From Sphingomonas sabuli (lineage in GTDB: Bacteria; Pseudomonadota; Alphaproteobacteria; Sphingomonadales; Sphingomonadaceae), in the NCBI RefSeq assembly GCF_014352855.1, contig NZ_CP060697.1, forward strand, positions 2,004,001 through 2,068,000: DNA of 64,000 nucleotides. Direction: 5' to 3'. Below are positions 30,979 to 40,164 of this stretch, one piece after another. The first letter of the stretch is position 1. Each line of letters begins with the position of its first letter. The notes under the pieces were generated by a model that saw only the letters and a program-made list of their open reading frames with translations, had not been told where the DNA came from and did not search any database. Both the position numbers and the translations under genes were made by a program.

Positions 30979-33035
30979 CACCGCACCTGCGTCAGCATGA
31001 AGGCGTAGGTTTCCGCCACTTCGCGCAAATGCTCCCAGCGGCCGGACTTGCCGCCGTGTCCCGCACCCATGTTGGTCTTGAGCAGCAATAGGTTGTCGTC
31101 GGTCTTGTAGTCGCGCAGCTTGGCCGCCCACTTGGCCGGCTCCCAATAGGTTACGCGCGGGTCGTTGAGACCGCCGGTGATCAGCATCGGCGGATAATCC
31201 TGCCGCTGCACATTGTCGTAGGGGCTGTAGCTGCGGATCAGCTCGAACGCTGCCTTGTCAGTCAACGGATTGCCCCATTCGGGCCATTCGCCCGGGGTCA
31301 GCGGGAGGCTGTCGTCGAGCATCGTGTTGAGCACGTCGACAAAGGGGACGTCGGCGACCACCGCGCCCCACAATTCGGGGTCGGTGTTGGCGACCACGCC
31401 CATCAGTTCGCCGCCCGCCGAACCGCCGTTGATGGCGATGCGGCCGGCGCGGCTGAATTTCGCGTCGATCAGCCCCTTCGCCGCGTCGACGAAATCGGTG
31501 AAGGCATTGGTCCGCTTGTCCAGCTTGCCTTCGAGATACCAATTGTAGCCAAGGTCGTCGCCACCGCGGATGTGGGCGATGGCAAACGCCCAGCCCCGGT
31601 CGAGCAGGCTAATCCGTGCGCTCGAAAAGCCGGGCGGGATGGCATGGCCGTAAGCGCCGTAGGCGTAGAGGAACAGCTTGCCCTCGCCGTCCTTTTCGAA
31701 GCCCTTCTTGTAGACCACGGACACCGGCACCTGCTTGCCGTCGCGGGCCGGGATCATCAGCCGCTCGGTCGCATACTGACCGGCATCGTAGCCCGACGGG
31801 ATCTCCTGCACCTTGAGCGTTTCCAGCTCACCGCTTTCCGGGTGGTAATCGAACACGCTGAGCGGCGAGACCATCGACGAATAGCCGATGCGATAGGCGT
31901 CCGGCGCGAACTCCGGATTGCCCGCGAACCCGGCGGAATAGCTCGCCTCGCCGAACGGGATGCGCGTCTCCTTGCCGTCGTAGGTGCGCAGGATCAGCTG
32001 GTCCAACCCGTCTTCCCGCCGGTGCATGGCGATATGATCGCGATAACTGGCCGCGCCCATCAGATAGACGCTGTCCGACCCCGGGATGACAGTCGTCCAT
32101 TTACCGGGGTTGGCGACATCGGCCTCGGCAAGGCGGAAGTTCACATGATCGTCGTTGGTGACGATCCACAATTTTCCATGCGCGGCGTCGGGCGAATATT
32201 CGCGGCCGGCCTGGCGCGGCGCGATCAGCACCGGCTCGGCCAGCGGGTCGTCGGCGGGCACGAAGCGGACTTCGCTGGTCGTATTGTCGCCGGTGGCGAT
32301 GAAGATCAGGCTGCGGTCCTGCGAATCGTCGACGCCGACCGAAAAGCCCAGGTCCTCGGTCTCCTCGTACAGGGTCCGTTCGTCGCCGACCGGCGTGCCG
32401 AGCCGGTGATAGCGCGCGCGATAGCTGCGCCAATTGTCGTTGACCTCGGTGAAGACCAGGCCCGCGCTGTCGCTGGTCCATACGGGCGATCCAATGCCGA
32501 CGTCGGTGACCGTTTCCAGCGTCTCGCCCGTCGCCAGGTCGCGGACCTTGAGCGTGAACCGCTCCGACCCGTTGGCGTCGATCATCGTCGCCAGCAACTT
32601 GCCGTCCGGGCTGACCTCCAGCGCACCGAGGCGGAAATATTCGACGCCCTCGGCTTCCGCTGGCTCGTCGAAGATCAGTTCGTCGGGTCCGCCATCGACT
32701 TTCCTGCGGTACCAGTGGCGATATTGCGCGCCGGGCTTGAACGCCCACCAGTATAGCCAGTCCCCGTCGCGGATCGGGACCGAGCTTTCGTCTTCCTTGA
32801 TCCGCCCCTTCATCTCTTCGAACAGGGTGTCGATTAGCTTTTTGTGTGGCTCCATCGCCGCTTCGAAATAGGCGTTCTCCGCCTTCAGATAGCCGAGCAC
32901 ATTCTCGTCGGTGACGGCGGGATAGCCGGCGTCGCGCAGCCAGGCGTAGGGGTCCTCGACCCGGTGGCCGTGAAATTCGAAGCTGTGGGGGCGCTGCTCG
33001 GCGCGGGGCGGCGGGGAAAGCGTTTGTTGGTTCAT
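30978..33035 (-). CDS. Prolyl oligopeptidase family serine peptidase (oligopeptidase B-like)
   Basis: A 685-residue S9A peptidase, first gene of the operon. The N-terminal part (~70-390) is a beta propeller and the C-terminal ~280 residues are the alpha/beta hydrolase. Catalytic Ser lies in INGGSAGGELMGVV, Asp in GGLNDPRVTYWEP, and His in MGAGHGGKSGR. VEDPYAWLRD at the N-terminus is a family mark. Oligopeptidase B cleaves short peptides after basic residues in the cytoplasm; no signal peptide is seen, which agrees. A protease gene cluster with the secreted M1-like gene is suggested by the shared operon. Confidence 0.93.
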   Translation of the reverse strand: MNQQTLSPPPRAEQRPHSFEFHGHRVEDPYAWLRDAGYPAVTDENVLGYLKAENAYFEAAMEPHKKLIDTLFEEMKGRIKEDESSVPIRDGDWLYWWAFKPGAQYRHWYRRKVDGGPDELIFDEPAEAEGVEYFRLGALEVSPDGKLLATMIDANGSERFTLKVRDLATGETLETVTDVGIGSPVWTSDSAGLVFTEVNDNWRSYRARYHRLGTPVGDERTLYEETEDLGFSVGVDDSQDRSLIFIATGDNTTSEVRFVPADDPLAEPVLIAPRQAGREYSPDAAHGKLWIVTNDDHVNFRLAEADVANPGKWTTVIPGSDSVYLMGAASYRDHIAMHRREDGLDQLILRTYDGKETRIPFGEASYSAGFAGNPEFAPDAYRIGYSSMVSPLSVFDYHPESGELETLKVQEIPSGYDAGQYATERLMIPARDGKQVPVSVVYKKGFEKDGEGKLFLYAYGAYGHAIPPGFSSARISLLDRGWAFAIAHIRGGDDLGYNWYLEGKLDKRTNAFTDFVDAAKGLIDAKFSRAGRIAINGGSAGGELMGVVANTDPELWGAVVADVPFVDVLNTMLDDSLPLTPGEWPEWGNPLTDKAAFELIRSYSPYDNVQRQDYPPMLITGGLNDPRVTYWEPAKWAAKLRDYKTDDNLLLLKTNMGAGHGGKSGRWEHLREVAETYAFMLTQVR

Positions 33036-33073
33036 GCCCGCTTACTTAGCGCACCCGGGCGCGACGAAAAGGC

Positions 33074-33601
33074 CTAGGCCTTCACCCTGTCGATCGCTTC
33101 CATCACGATCTTGCGCGCATCGTCGGCATTGCCCCACTGCCCGACGCGGACCCATTTTTCGGGCTCCAGATCCTTATAGTGCGTGAAGAAATGCTCGATC
33201 TGCTGCAGCACGATCGACGGCAGGTCCTGCCGCTCCCCGACGTCGGCGTAATAGGGAAAGGTCGTATCGACCGGCACGCAGATCAGCTTTTCGTCGCCGC
33301 CATGCTCGTCTTCCAGGTTGAGCACGCCGATCGGCCGGGCGCGGACGACGCAGCCGGGGACGAAGGGGGAGCGGGCGATGACCAGCGCGTCGAGCGGATC
33401 GCCGTCGGGCGACAGCGTGTGGGGGATGAAGCCGTAATTGGCCGGATAGCGCATCGGCGTATGCAGGATGCGGTCGACGAACAGCGCACCCGACGCCTTG
33501 TCGAATTCATATTTCACCGGTTCGCCGCCGGTCGGCACTTCGATGATGACGTTGATGTTGGCGGGCGGGTCGGCGCCAACCGGGATCAGGTCGATGTTCA
33601 T
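33074..33601 (-). CDS. ppa: Inorganic pyrophosphatase
   Basis: A 175-residue family I pyrophosphatase that hydrolyses PPi. VIIEVPTGGEPVKYEFDK, the active-site signature DGDPLDALV with its Asp metal ligands, and YPANYGFIPHT are all present, and the length is typical for bacteria. The frame is open upstream, but the ATG at 33599-33601 is the family start. It is 38 bases downstream of the prolyl oligopeptidase gene start region, on the same strand but upstream of it, so it may share a promoter region with that operon. Confidence 0.96.
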   Translation of the reverse strand: MNIDLIPVGADPPANINVIIEVPTGGEPVKYEFDKASGALFVDRILHTPMRYPANYGFIPHTLSPDGDPLDALVIARSPFVPGCVVRARPIGVLNLEDEHGGDEKLICVPVDTTFPYYADVGERQDLPSIVLQQIEHFFTHYKDLEPEKWVRVGQWGNADDARKIVMEAIDRVKA

Positions 33602-33632
33602 GGGCTCGGGTCTCTGCTGTTGGGGTTCGGGA

Positions 33633-34397
33633 TCAACGCGGACGCGCGACGATAATGTCCTGGCTATGCCGGGCGCCCTTGCCGTCGCCGCGCCAGGCGC
33701 CGCGGTGAAGGTCGCACGAAAGGCCGGCATCGCCGAAATAACGCTGGATCGCGCTCCAGTCGTGCCCGACCGCCGCGGCAATGGCATCCGCATGTTCGTA
33801 GGCAACGCCGTCCGCATCGCGGTGAGGGAAGCCGAAGCGCGACGTGCCGGCCTCAATCGCCTTCGGAAACCCCTCGTCGATGACGAACCAGGTCGACAGG
33901 AAGGTGCCGCGCGTCACCCGTGCGGCCTCGCGGACGTAATGCGCGCTGTCGGCGGCGAACAAATGCGTGAAAATGCTGGTCGCGAAGCAGAAATCGATGC
34001 TGCGGTCGTCGGCGGGAAAGCGCACCGCGGTCGGCTCGACCTTGCCCAGCGGATTATACTGGACGTTGTAGGCGTCGATGTGGACGAACTCGAAGGTCGG
34101 GTGGGCTTTCGAAATCGTCCGCCGGGCAAAGGCAACGTCGTCGCGCACGATCTCGAACCCGGTATAATCATTGCGCCAGTCGAAGCGGTCGCCGATGGCG
34201 ATCGCCATTCGTCCCGGACCGCAGCCGATGTCGAGAATCGCCTGGTCCGGCCCAAGCCCACCGAGCAGTTCGAAGGTCTCGGCCCACTTGGCGCCGATCT
34301 TGCGCGCTTCCTCCGGGGTCCCGCCGTGATTGATGGTGAGCGGCTGGGGGATATCGATCTTGTCCCCGGCCTTGCGCTTCCGACCGAAACTCCACAC
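33633..34397 (-). CDS. Class I SAM-dependent methyltransferase
   Basis: A 254-residue protein with motif I ILDIGCGPGRMAIAIG, motif II-like YTGFEIVRDDV, and a central FVHIDAYNVQYNP segment. These are the hallmarks of a class I methyltransferase; the substrate is unknown. The start needs a choice. The frame first offers GTG at 34406, but AAGGAG ends directly against it, while GTG at 34395-34397 (MWSFGRKRK) has the same AAGGAG eight bases upstream. I therefore use 34397. It lies 31 bases from ppa on the same strand. Confidence 0.82.
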   Translation of the reverse strand: MWSFGRKRKAGDKIDIPQPLTINHGGTPEEARKIGAKWAETFELLGGLGPDQAILDIGCGPGRMAIAIGDRFDWRNDYTGFEIVRDDVAFARRTISKAHPTFEFVHIDAYNVQYNPLGKVEPTAVRFPADDRSIDFCFATSIFTHLFAADSAHYVREAARVTRGTFLSTWFVIDEGFPKAIEAGTSRFGFPHRDADGVAYEHADAIAAAVGHDWSAIQRYFGDAGLSCDLHRGAWRGDGKGARHSQDIIVARPR

Positions 34398-34465
34398 GCG
34401 AGCCACTCCTTCAAGCGCGCGCTCCTAGCCGCAAGCCGCACAACGGGCAAACCGCCGCGCTCTCT

Positions 34466-34681
34466 TCAGCTCCCGAACCGCCCGCCAAGCGCCATGACCG
34501 CCGCCACCGCGCTCAGCCCGAAGGCGATGACGATGACCATTGCCGCCTTGCTCGACCGTTCGAGGTTGCGCTTCGTCGGCGGGCTCGAATCGGGCTTGCG
34601 AAGCATCCTGATGCCGGCGACGATTCCGGCCGCGAGGAACAGGCTGGCAAGGATGGCGAGGGCGAAGCTGGCGTCACGCAT
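34466..34681 (-). CDS. Small two-helix membrane protein
   Basis: A 71-residue protein with two predicted membrane helices (ASFALAILASLFLAAGIVAG at ~4-23 and AAMVIVIAFGLSAVAAVMALG at ~46-66) joined by a Lys/Arg/Ser/Pro loop (RMLRKPDSSPPTKRN), giving a hairpin. No family is recognised. It sits between the methyltransferase and a 48-residue charged ORF on the same strand. Coding is supported by the clear hydrophobic layout rather than by homology. Confidence 0.6.
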   Translation of the reverse strand: MRDASFALAILASLFLAAGIVAGIRMLRKPDSSPPTKRNLERSSKAAMVIVIAFGLSAVAAVMALGGRFGS

Positions 34682-34705
34682 GACGTCTGCCGCCGATCAC
34701 CCTGC

Positions 34706-34852
34706 TTATGGTCCGTACATGCTGATGTTGCGCGAAATCATGGCGTCGATGGCATCGTCGGCCTTGCGGGTCTCGCGCTCCCGCTCCGCCGTTTCGCGCT
34801 TCAGGCGCGCGTCATGCTGGTCGTTCGTCTCGATCGGTGGTTTTTGTCGCAT
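34706..34852 (-). CDS. Small highly charged hypothetical protein (48 aa)
   Basis: ATG at 34850-34852 to TAA at 34706-34708 encodes a 48-residue helical protein rich in Arg, Glu and Asp (DARLKRETAERERETRKADD), ending AMISRNISMYGP. GAAGAGG lies three bases before the ATG. It is followed after 24 bases by the two-helix membrane protein gene. Similar short charged proteins occur near the pepP gene in sphingomonads, but I cannot name a family. Confidence 0.5.
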   Translation of the reverse strand: MRQKPPIETNDQHDARLKRETAERERETRKADDAIDAMISRNISMYGP

Positions 34853-34941
34853 GCCTCTTCAACGCAGGGGCGACCACTTCGGCGCCAAGCGGCCGCCACG
34901 CCGGTCTTGTTGCGCCTCACCGGCGAGCCTAGGTTGCGGGC

Positions 34942-36738
34942 ATGTCCAGCCATGCAGACCGGCTCGCGGCGCTTCGCGAGCAATTGAAAGCCGACCGTCT
35001 CGACGGTTTCGTCGTCCCGCTCACCGACGAGCATATGAGCGAATATGTCGGAAGCTACGCCCAGCGATTGCAGTGGCTGACCGGCTTCCAGGGTTCGGCC
35101 GGTAGCGCCGCCGTGCTGCCGCAGGACGCCGCCATCTTCACCGACGGCCGCTACACCATCCAGGTCCGACAGCAGGTGTCGGAGAAGGAATGGAGCTATC
35201 AGTCGGTGCCGGAAACGAGCATCGCCAAATGGCTCAGGGAGAAGGCACCGGACGGCGCGAAGATCGGCTACGACCCGTGGCTCCACACCCCCGACTGGGT
35301 GAAGAGCGCGACCAAGGCGCTGGCGGAAAAGGGCGCGGATCTAGTCGCCGTCGGACAGAACCCGATCGACAAGATCTGGTCGGACCAGCCGCAACCGTCG
35401 CCGGCCCGGCTTGAAGCGCATTCGCAGAACCTTGCCGGGAAGAGCAGCGCCGACAAGCGGCAGGACATCGCCGACTGGCTGGGCACGGTCCATGGCGACG
35501 CGGTAGTCATCGCTGCCCTCGATTCCATTGCCTGGGCGCTGAACATCCGCGGCAAGGACGTGACTCATACGCCGGTCGCGCTGGCGTTCCTCATCGTCAA
35601 CAAGGACGCGACCGCCGACCTCTACGTCGACCCGCGCAAGATCGACGACGACTTGCGCAACGTGCTTGGCGCGGACGTGCGCGTCCACGACCGCACCGCG
35701 TTCGAAGGCGATTTGCGCGCCAGCTTCAACGGCAAATCAGTGGCGGTCGATCCGGAACGGTCGGTCGCGGCGATCTTCCAGGCGCTGGAAGAGGGCGGGG
35801 CGCGGATCCTGCGCCTGCGCGATCCCGCGGTGCTGGCAAAGGCGATCAAGAACGAAGCGGAGATTGCCGGGCAGAAAGCGGCGCAGGCGCGCGACGGCGC
35901 GGCGGTCTCGCGCTTCCTCAAGTGGGTGGCGGACGAAGCCCCGGCAGGCGAACTCGACGAGATCGTCGCCGCCGACCGGCTCGAGGCCTTTCGCAAGGAG
36001 CATGGCGACCTTCGCGACCTCAGCTTCGATACCATCTCGGCCTACGGGCCCAACGGCGCGCTGCCGCACTACAAGGGCACCGAAGCGACCAATCACAAGT
36101 TCGCGCCCGGCACGCTGTATCTCGTCGATTCGGGCGGCCAGTATGAAGACGGCACCACCGATATCACCCGCACCGTGCCGATCGGCACGCCGACGGCAGA
36201 GATGATCGACCGCTTCACGCGCGTTCTGCAGGGCCATATCGCCATCGCTACCGCCGTCTTTCCCAAGGGCGTGCGCGGCTCGCAACTCGACGCCTTCGCG
36301 CGCCGCCCGCTGTGGGAAGCGGGTTGCGACTATGCCCACGGCACCGGCCACGGCGTCGGCAGCTTCCTTGCCGTCCACGAAGGGCCCCAGCGGATTTCGC
36401 CGCCGGGATCGAGCCAGTCGGGTGGCGACGAGCCGCTGCAGGCGGGCATGATCCTGTCCAACGAGCCCGGCTATTACAAATCGGGCGAATACGGCATCCG
36501 CATCGAGAATCTGGTGCTGGTGGTCGAGCACCCGGTCGAGGGCGGCGACAAGGATACGCTGGGCTTCGAAACGCTGACCTTCGTGCCGATCGACAAGAGC
36601 CTGATCGACGCGTCGATGCTAAGCGATGGCGAGCGCCGGTGGCTGAACGACTATCACGCCCAGGTGGTGGAAAAGATCGCCCCGCAGCTGCAGGGCGACG
36701 ACCTCGCCTGGCTCAAGGACGCCTGCGCGCCGCTTTGA
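34942..36738 (+). CDS. Xaa-Pro aminopeptidase, M24B with creatinase N-domains
   Basis: A 598-residue enzyme of the three-domain aminopeptidase P type. Two creatinase-like N-domains span ~1-310 (LKADRLDGFVVPLTDEHMSE; AAIFTDGRYTIQVRQQV). A pita-bread M24 domain follows with the metal ligands in YLVDSGGQYEDGTTDITRTV (two Asp), GTGHGVGSFLAVHEGP (His) and NEPGYYKSGEYGIRIENLVL (two Glu). It removes the N-terminal residue before Pro. The length fits the large cytoplasmic form seen in eukaryotes and alphaproteobacteria rather than the 440-residue E. coli PepP. The stop overlaps the cupin ATG as TGATG. Confidence 0.95.
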   Translation: MSSHADRLAALREQLKADRLDGFVVPLTDEHMSEYVGSYAQRLQWLTGFQGSAGSAAVLPQDAAIFTDGRYTIQVRQQVSEKEWSYQSVPETSIAKWLREKAPDGAKIGYDPWLHTPDWVKSATKALAEKGADLVAVGQNPIDKIWSDQPQPSPARLEAHSQNLAGKSSADKRQDIADWLGTVHGDAVVIAALDSIAWALNIRGKDVTHTPVALAFLIVNKDATADLYVDPRKIDDDLRNVLGADVRVHDRTAFEGDLRASFNGKSVAVDPERSVAAIFQALEEGGARILRLRDPAVLAKAIKNEAEIAGQKAAQARDGAAVSRFLKWVADEAPAGELDEIVAADRLEAFRKEHGDLRDLSFDTISAYGPNGALPHYKGTEATNHKFAPGTLYLVDSGGQYEDGTTDITRTVPIGTPTAEMIDRFTRVLQGHIAIATAVFPKGVRGSQLDAFARRPLWEAGCDYAHGTGHGVGSFLAVHEGPQRISPPGSSQSGGDEPLQAGMILSNEPGYYKSGEYGIRIENLVLVVEHPVEGGDKDTLGFETLTFVPIDKSLIDASMLSDGERRWLNDYHAQVVEKIAPQLQGDDLAWLKDACAPL

Positions 36739-37127
36739 TGCCATCGCTTTTAACGCACCCCATCCATCTTGGCCTTGGCGCGCGCGCCCTCGCGCAGCCC
36801 GAATTCGACGGGATGGAATGGTATGCGGACTATGAACAGCGCAGCACGGAAGATGGCGTAGAGGGTCGGCTGGTCTCCCTCCACCGGTTCGAAAAGAGCT
36901 GGGACATGTGGGAAATGCACCCGTCGGGCGACGAGGTGGTGTGCTGTCTCGAAGGAACGCTGACGCTCCACCAGCAGCTGGCCGACGGGGATGAGCAGAG
37001 CGTGACGCTGGGGCCCGGCGATTATGCGATCAATCCGCCCGGCGCCTGGCACACGGCGGATTGCGACGGTTCAGTCCTCGCCCTGTTCATCACCGCCGGG
37101 GTCGGCACCCGGCATCGGCCCCGCTGA
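36738..37127 (+). CDS. Cupin-domain protein
   Basis: A 129-residue small cupin. The body has RFEKSWDMWEMHPSGDEVVC and GPGDYAINPPGAWHTADCDG. In these the usual metal residues are His (EMHP), Glu (GDE) and a later His (AWHTAD), matching the two short cupin motifs. The start at 36738 is fixed by the TGATG overlap with the upstream peptidase. Function is unknown; small cupins bind metal and often act as enzymes on small acids or as sensors. Its 3' end overlaps a small convergent ORF on the opposite strand. Confidence 0.8.
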   Translation: MPSLLTHPIHLGLGARALAQPEFDGMEWYADYEQRSTEDGVEGRLVSLHRFEKSWDMWEMHPSGDEVVCCLEGTLTLHQQLADGDEQSVTLGPGDYAINPPGAWHTADCDGSVLALFITAGVGTRHRPR

Positions 37128-37220
37128 ACGCAGGTCGCGCGCCTGCGCCTTGCGCCGCCGCAAATTCTCGCGCAGCGCCTCGGCCAGTTTTTCTTCCTTG
37201 GACCTGTCCTTGCCGCTCAT
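37071..37220 (-). CDS. Small charged hypothetical protein overlapping the cupin gene
   Basis: A 49-residue ORF from ATG 37218-37220 to TGA 37071-37073. The N-terminal half, MSGKDRSKEEKLAEALRENL followed by RRRKAQARD, is a clean amphipathic Lys/Arg/Glu helix typical of short sphingomonad hypothetical proteins; the C-terminal part is Pro/Gly/Asp-rich. Its last 57 bases are antisense to the end of the cupin gene. The coding call rests on this helix pattern, known from similar short proteins. Confidence 0.55.
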   Translation of the reverse strand: MSGKDRSKEEKLAEALRENLRRRKAQARDLRSAGPMPGADPGGDEQGED

Positions 37221-37311
37221 CCCCGCATTCTGGATCGGGCGCCCGGCGGGGGCAAGGGCGGGTTGACGATGCCGGGCCGCTTGGCCATAGCGCCGCGTCT
37301 TCCGGACATAT

Positions 37312-37389
<78 letters not shown>

Positions 37390-37483
37390 CTTCGCGTTGA
37401 TATTGCGAGAAATTTTGCGTAAATGAACACCCGAGCTGCGCTGCCCCCAATCGAGAGGGGCCGCTCCGGGGCCGCTGGATCAC

Positions 37484-38785
37484 TTATGCGGCTCTTCTTC
37501 GCTCGTTTGCTGAAGGCTCCCCTCGGCAGCAATCCTTACCAGCGTCCTGTCCAACCTCGCTGCTCTGAGGACAAGCGGCCAAATGCTCGATCACAGCGCG
37601 GCCTACTGATGCTGCCAGTGGCACGGGCACCGCGTTGCCCACTTGCTCATACTGCGCACCGAGGCTCTCGCCGGCGAACCTAAACTTATCCGGGAAGCCT
37701 TGGAGGCGAGCCGCTTCGCGAACAGAGATCGTGCGGTTCTGAGTCGGATGAAGGTAGGCACCCCAGTGGGGATCACACTTGGTCAGAAGAGTTGAAGCGA
37801 AACCTCGTCTCGCTAACCGGCCGTAGCGTTTTGTATGGTCGGTCAGCTTTGCCCGCTGCATCCCTGCCGGAAGCAGGTCGCGTGGAATGTCCCGCCAGTT
37901 TCCGCCCTCGGGGACGTGGATAACCCGGTTTAGGTTCACCGAGGTTAGTCCGTGACAAACGTGGTTGTAGAGCTTTCGGCATCCCCTCCGGGCTTGCCGC
38001 TGGAATCCTGTGAATGCAGAAATTCCGGCGCGATCCGCCACTTGCGAACCGCCTCCGCTCTGCAGCGGCGGCAAATCGCCAATCGCGTCCAGCACGGTGA
38101 CGGTCTTCTTGAGCCCTTTGAGGTCGTGCGTCTTCCGCTTGCGAGGGTTCGCCGGTCTATGAGTGGGCCGCGGCAGCATCGATGCTGGCTCACCCGCTCG
38201 TGTTGCGACGATGAAGACGCGCCTGCGAACTTGCGGCGTGCCGAACTCCTCAGCTGACAGCACATCGAGCGTGGTCTGGTACCCCATACTTCCGAGTTCT
38301 GCGCGAATCGCTGCGACTACGCTGCCGCCGCCAATCGTGAGAATCCCGGGTACGTTTTCCATGACCAGAGTTTTGGGTTTGAGGCCTCTCACAATGCGCA
38401 AATAGTGCTCGAAAAGACGTGCACGATCATCGCTGTCTGAGCGCTGATGGTTGTTGTAGCTGAACGATTGGCAGGGCGGCCCGCCGATTAGACAATCCAG
38501 CTCGCCTTCCGCCAGCGCACACTTCTCGAGAACGAGCCTCGGAGTTAGCTCGGTAACCGAGCCCTCGAAGAACACGGCCTCAGGGAAGTTCAACCTGAAA
38601 GTCGCCGAAGCATTGCTGTCCACGTCGTTCCCGCCGACTACTGTCCAGCCAGCCTGTTTGAAGCCGACGGCCAACCCACCTGCGCCCGCGAACAGGTCAA
38701 GACACAGAGGCCCTCGCGCATCATGTCGGGACTGGGCCGGGTATACAACCATACTCCCGCCGAGCGGGCCGCAAGCAGATTTCAC
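37484..38785 (-). CDS. DNA (cytosine-5-) methyltransferase
   Basis: A 433-residue 5mC methyltransferase with all key motifs. Motif I LDLFAGAGGLAVGFKQAG binds SAM, motif IV GGPPCQSFS has the catalytic Cys, motif VI MENVPGIL has the Glu, motif VIII has QVRRRVFIVATR, and motif X has YEQVGNAVPVPLA. The region from about residue 215 to 350 is the target recognition domain. It starts at GTG 38783-38785 with GGGGGGA four bases upstream; an ATG at 38752 is possible. It is divergent from the ParB-like/SNF2/Vsr/PLD operon, the arrangement of a restriction-modification locus. Target sequence unknown. Confidence 0.95.
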   Translation of the reverse strand: MKSACGPLGGSMVVYPAQSRHDARGPLCLDLFAGAGGLAVGFKQAGWTVVGGNDVDSNASATFRLNFPEAVFFEGSVTELTPRLVLEKCALAEGELDCLIGGPPCQSFSYNNHQRSDSDDRARLFEHYLRIVRGLKPKTLVMENVPGILTIGGGSVVAAIRAELGSMGYQTTLDVLSAEEFGTPQVRRRVFIVATRAGEPASMLPRPTHRPANPRKRKTHDLKGLKKTVTVLDAIGDLPPLQSGGGSQVADRAGISAFTGFQRQARRGCRKLYNHVCHGLTSVNLNRVIHVPEGGNWRDIPRDLLPAGMQRAKLTDHTKRYGRLARRGFASTLLTKCDPHWGAYLHPTQNRTISVREAARLQGFPDKFRFAGESLGAQYEQVGNAVPVPLAASVGRAVIEHLAACPQSSEVGQDAGKDCCRGEPSANERRRAA

Positions 38786-38885
38786 ACCGTCCCCCCAGAG
38801 CTCACATCAGAACAAACATAGAACGATTAGGCGCGGAAGTATAGCCGAACAACGGCGGCCGTCGAGAGCATGTCGAGGTGGCTTG

Positions 38886-38914
38886 CAACACGTGAATGGA
38901 TTTGATACGTGTTG
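38886..38914. promoter_or_regulatory. Inverted repeat CAACACGT-N13-ACGTGTTG, likely operator
   Basis: Perfect eight-base arms (38886-38893 and 38907-38914) in the intergenic space between the divergent methyltransferase and ParB-like genes, 23 bases before the latter's ATG. The position suits control of the divergent defence promoters by a dimeric regulator or by the ParB-like protein itself. Confidence 0.6.
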
Positions 38915-38937
38915 AGCAATCAAAACAGGAGACTTTC

Positions 38938-40164
38938 ATGGCGACCGCAGTTCAAGACGTGGAGATGGCTCCGCAGGTGTTCCGCGAGAAGATCGGAGAC
39001 GTAGAGTGGCTGCTCGAGGAGACGACGCTCGACGTAAATGACGATGTGACCTTGTGGGTAGGCAACCCGCGGCTACGGGCGGTGATCCCCACTGGTCACC
39101 TTCCGGATGAGATTGAGCTTGAAAGTCTGCTGCAGAAGTCGTCGGGGTACGCCGGCTTAGCCAAATCGATCAAAGGGCTCGGGCAGATGGAAGCCATCTA
39201 CGCGTGGCGACCAAACAACAGCTCCAAATACCACGTGTGGGAAGGCGCTACACGCGTGACGATTTTGCGAGATCTCAATCGCAAAGACACGAAGGGCACC
39301 GGCGAGTTTCGTCGGGTGCGCGCCAAGATTCTTCCGCCGAACTTCAGCAAAGCCGAGCGCGCCCTATTGCTGGCGAAGATTCACGTGCGTGGGCCCAACG
39401 TCCGCGGCTGGGGTCGCTTCGAGCAGGCGCAGTTCGTCTACGAGACGACCGAGGGCGTCGGAACTGAGCCGGCCTTGATGACGGCAACCAAGCTTGCCGC
39501 ACAAATGGGTAAGTCCGTTGGATGGGTCACGAAGCTGCGGCAAGCGTACGAATTTGCATGCAAATTCGTCGACCACGTTGACCAAGATGACGGTCAGAAG
39601 ATGGCCGCGGACAATTTCAGCATCCTCGAAGAGATCAGCAATGCGCCAAAGGTCGGGCCAATGCTCCGTGAGTATCACAACTCGCAACACGATGAGCTGC
39701 GGGCTGACGTCTTCGACATGGTGCGCAACGACGTGTTCAAGGAATACCGCAATGCGCGCTTCATGCGCGAGTTCTACGAGGACGGCGACAAGTGGGCACA
39801 GCTTAAAAGCGGTGAGAAGCACATCGCCGATAAATTGGCGGCTGAGCTGAAGGCAAACGCCAGCAGCATGAAAGCCAAGATCGCTGGCCTCGAGAAGCAG
39901 GTTCAGCGTGCGATCGAGCGTAACTCGGCCGAGCTCGATGATACTGATGCCGATATCCTGCGTCGCTGCTCGGCGATGATCGAAGATCAGATCCATGCCG
40001 ACGTGCCGAAGTTCAAACTTGAACTTAAGCGGATAACGCAGGTGCTGACGAGCGCCAGCAAGGCCGACGTGCTCGAACTGTCGACGGCGGAGCTCCAGGA
40101 GTTCAAGGCCGCGCAAGACTATTTCGAGGTGATCCTCGGATTGGCCGCGAAGGTCTCCGCGTGA
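38938..40164 (+). CDS. ParB-like protein of the defence operon
   Basis: A 408-residue protein. Residues ~40-110 resemble the ParB/Srx N-domain: SGYAGLAKSIKGLGQMEAIY, then VWEGATRVTILRDL, matching the V.eG.rRl.Al motif. A helix-turn-helix-like stretch follows (AALMTATKLAAQMGKSVGWV region), and the C-terminal half is long and helical, probably coiled-coil. The ATG at 38938 has CAGGAG eight bases upstream; the frame is open from 38896 (MDLIRVEQ). ParB-type proteins bind and slide on DNA using CTP; some act as nucleases. Its GTGA overlap with the SNF2 gene argues for one machine. Confidence 0.8.
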   Translation: MATAVQDVEMAPQVFREKIGDVEWLLEETTLDVNDDVTLWVGNPRLRAVIPTGHLPDEIELESLLQKSSGYAGLAKSIKGLGQMEAIYAWRPNNSSKYHVWEGATRVTILRDLNRKDTKGTGEFRRVRAKILPPNFSKAERALLLAKIHVRGPNVRGWGRFEQAQFVYETTEGVGTEPALMTATKLAAQMGKSVGWVTKLRQAYEFACKFVDHVDQDDGQKMAADNFSILEEISNAPKVGPMLREYHNSQHDELRADVFDMVRNDVFKEYRNARFMREFYEDGDKWAQLKSGEKHIADKLAAELKANASSMKAKIAGLEKQVQRAIERNSAELDDTDADILRRCSAMIEDQIHADVPKFKLELKRITQVLTSASKADVLELSTAELQEFKAAQDYFEVILGLAAKVSA

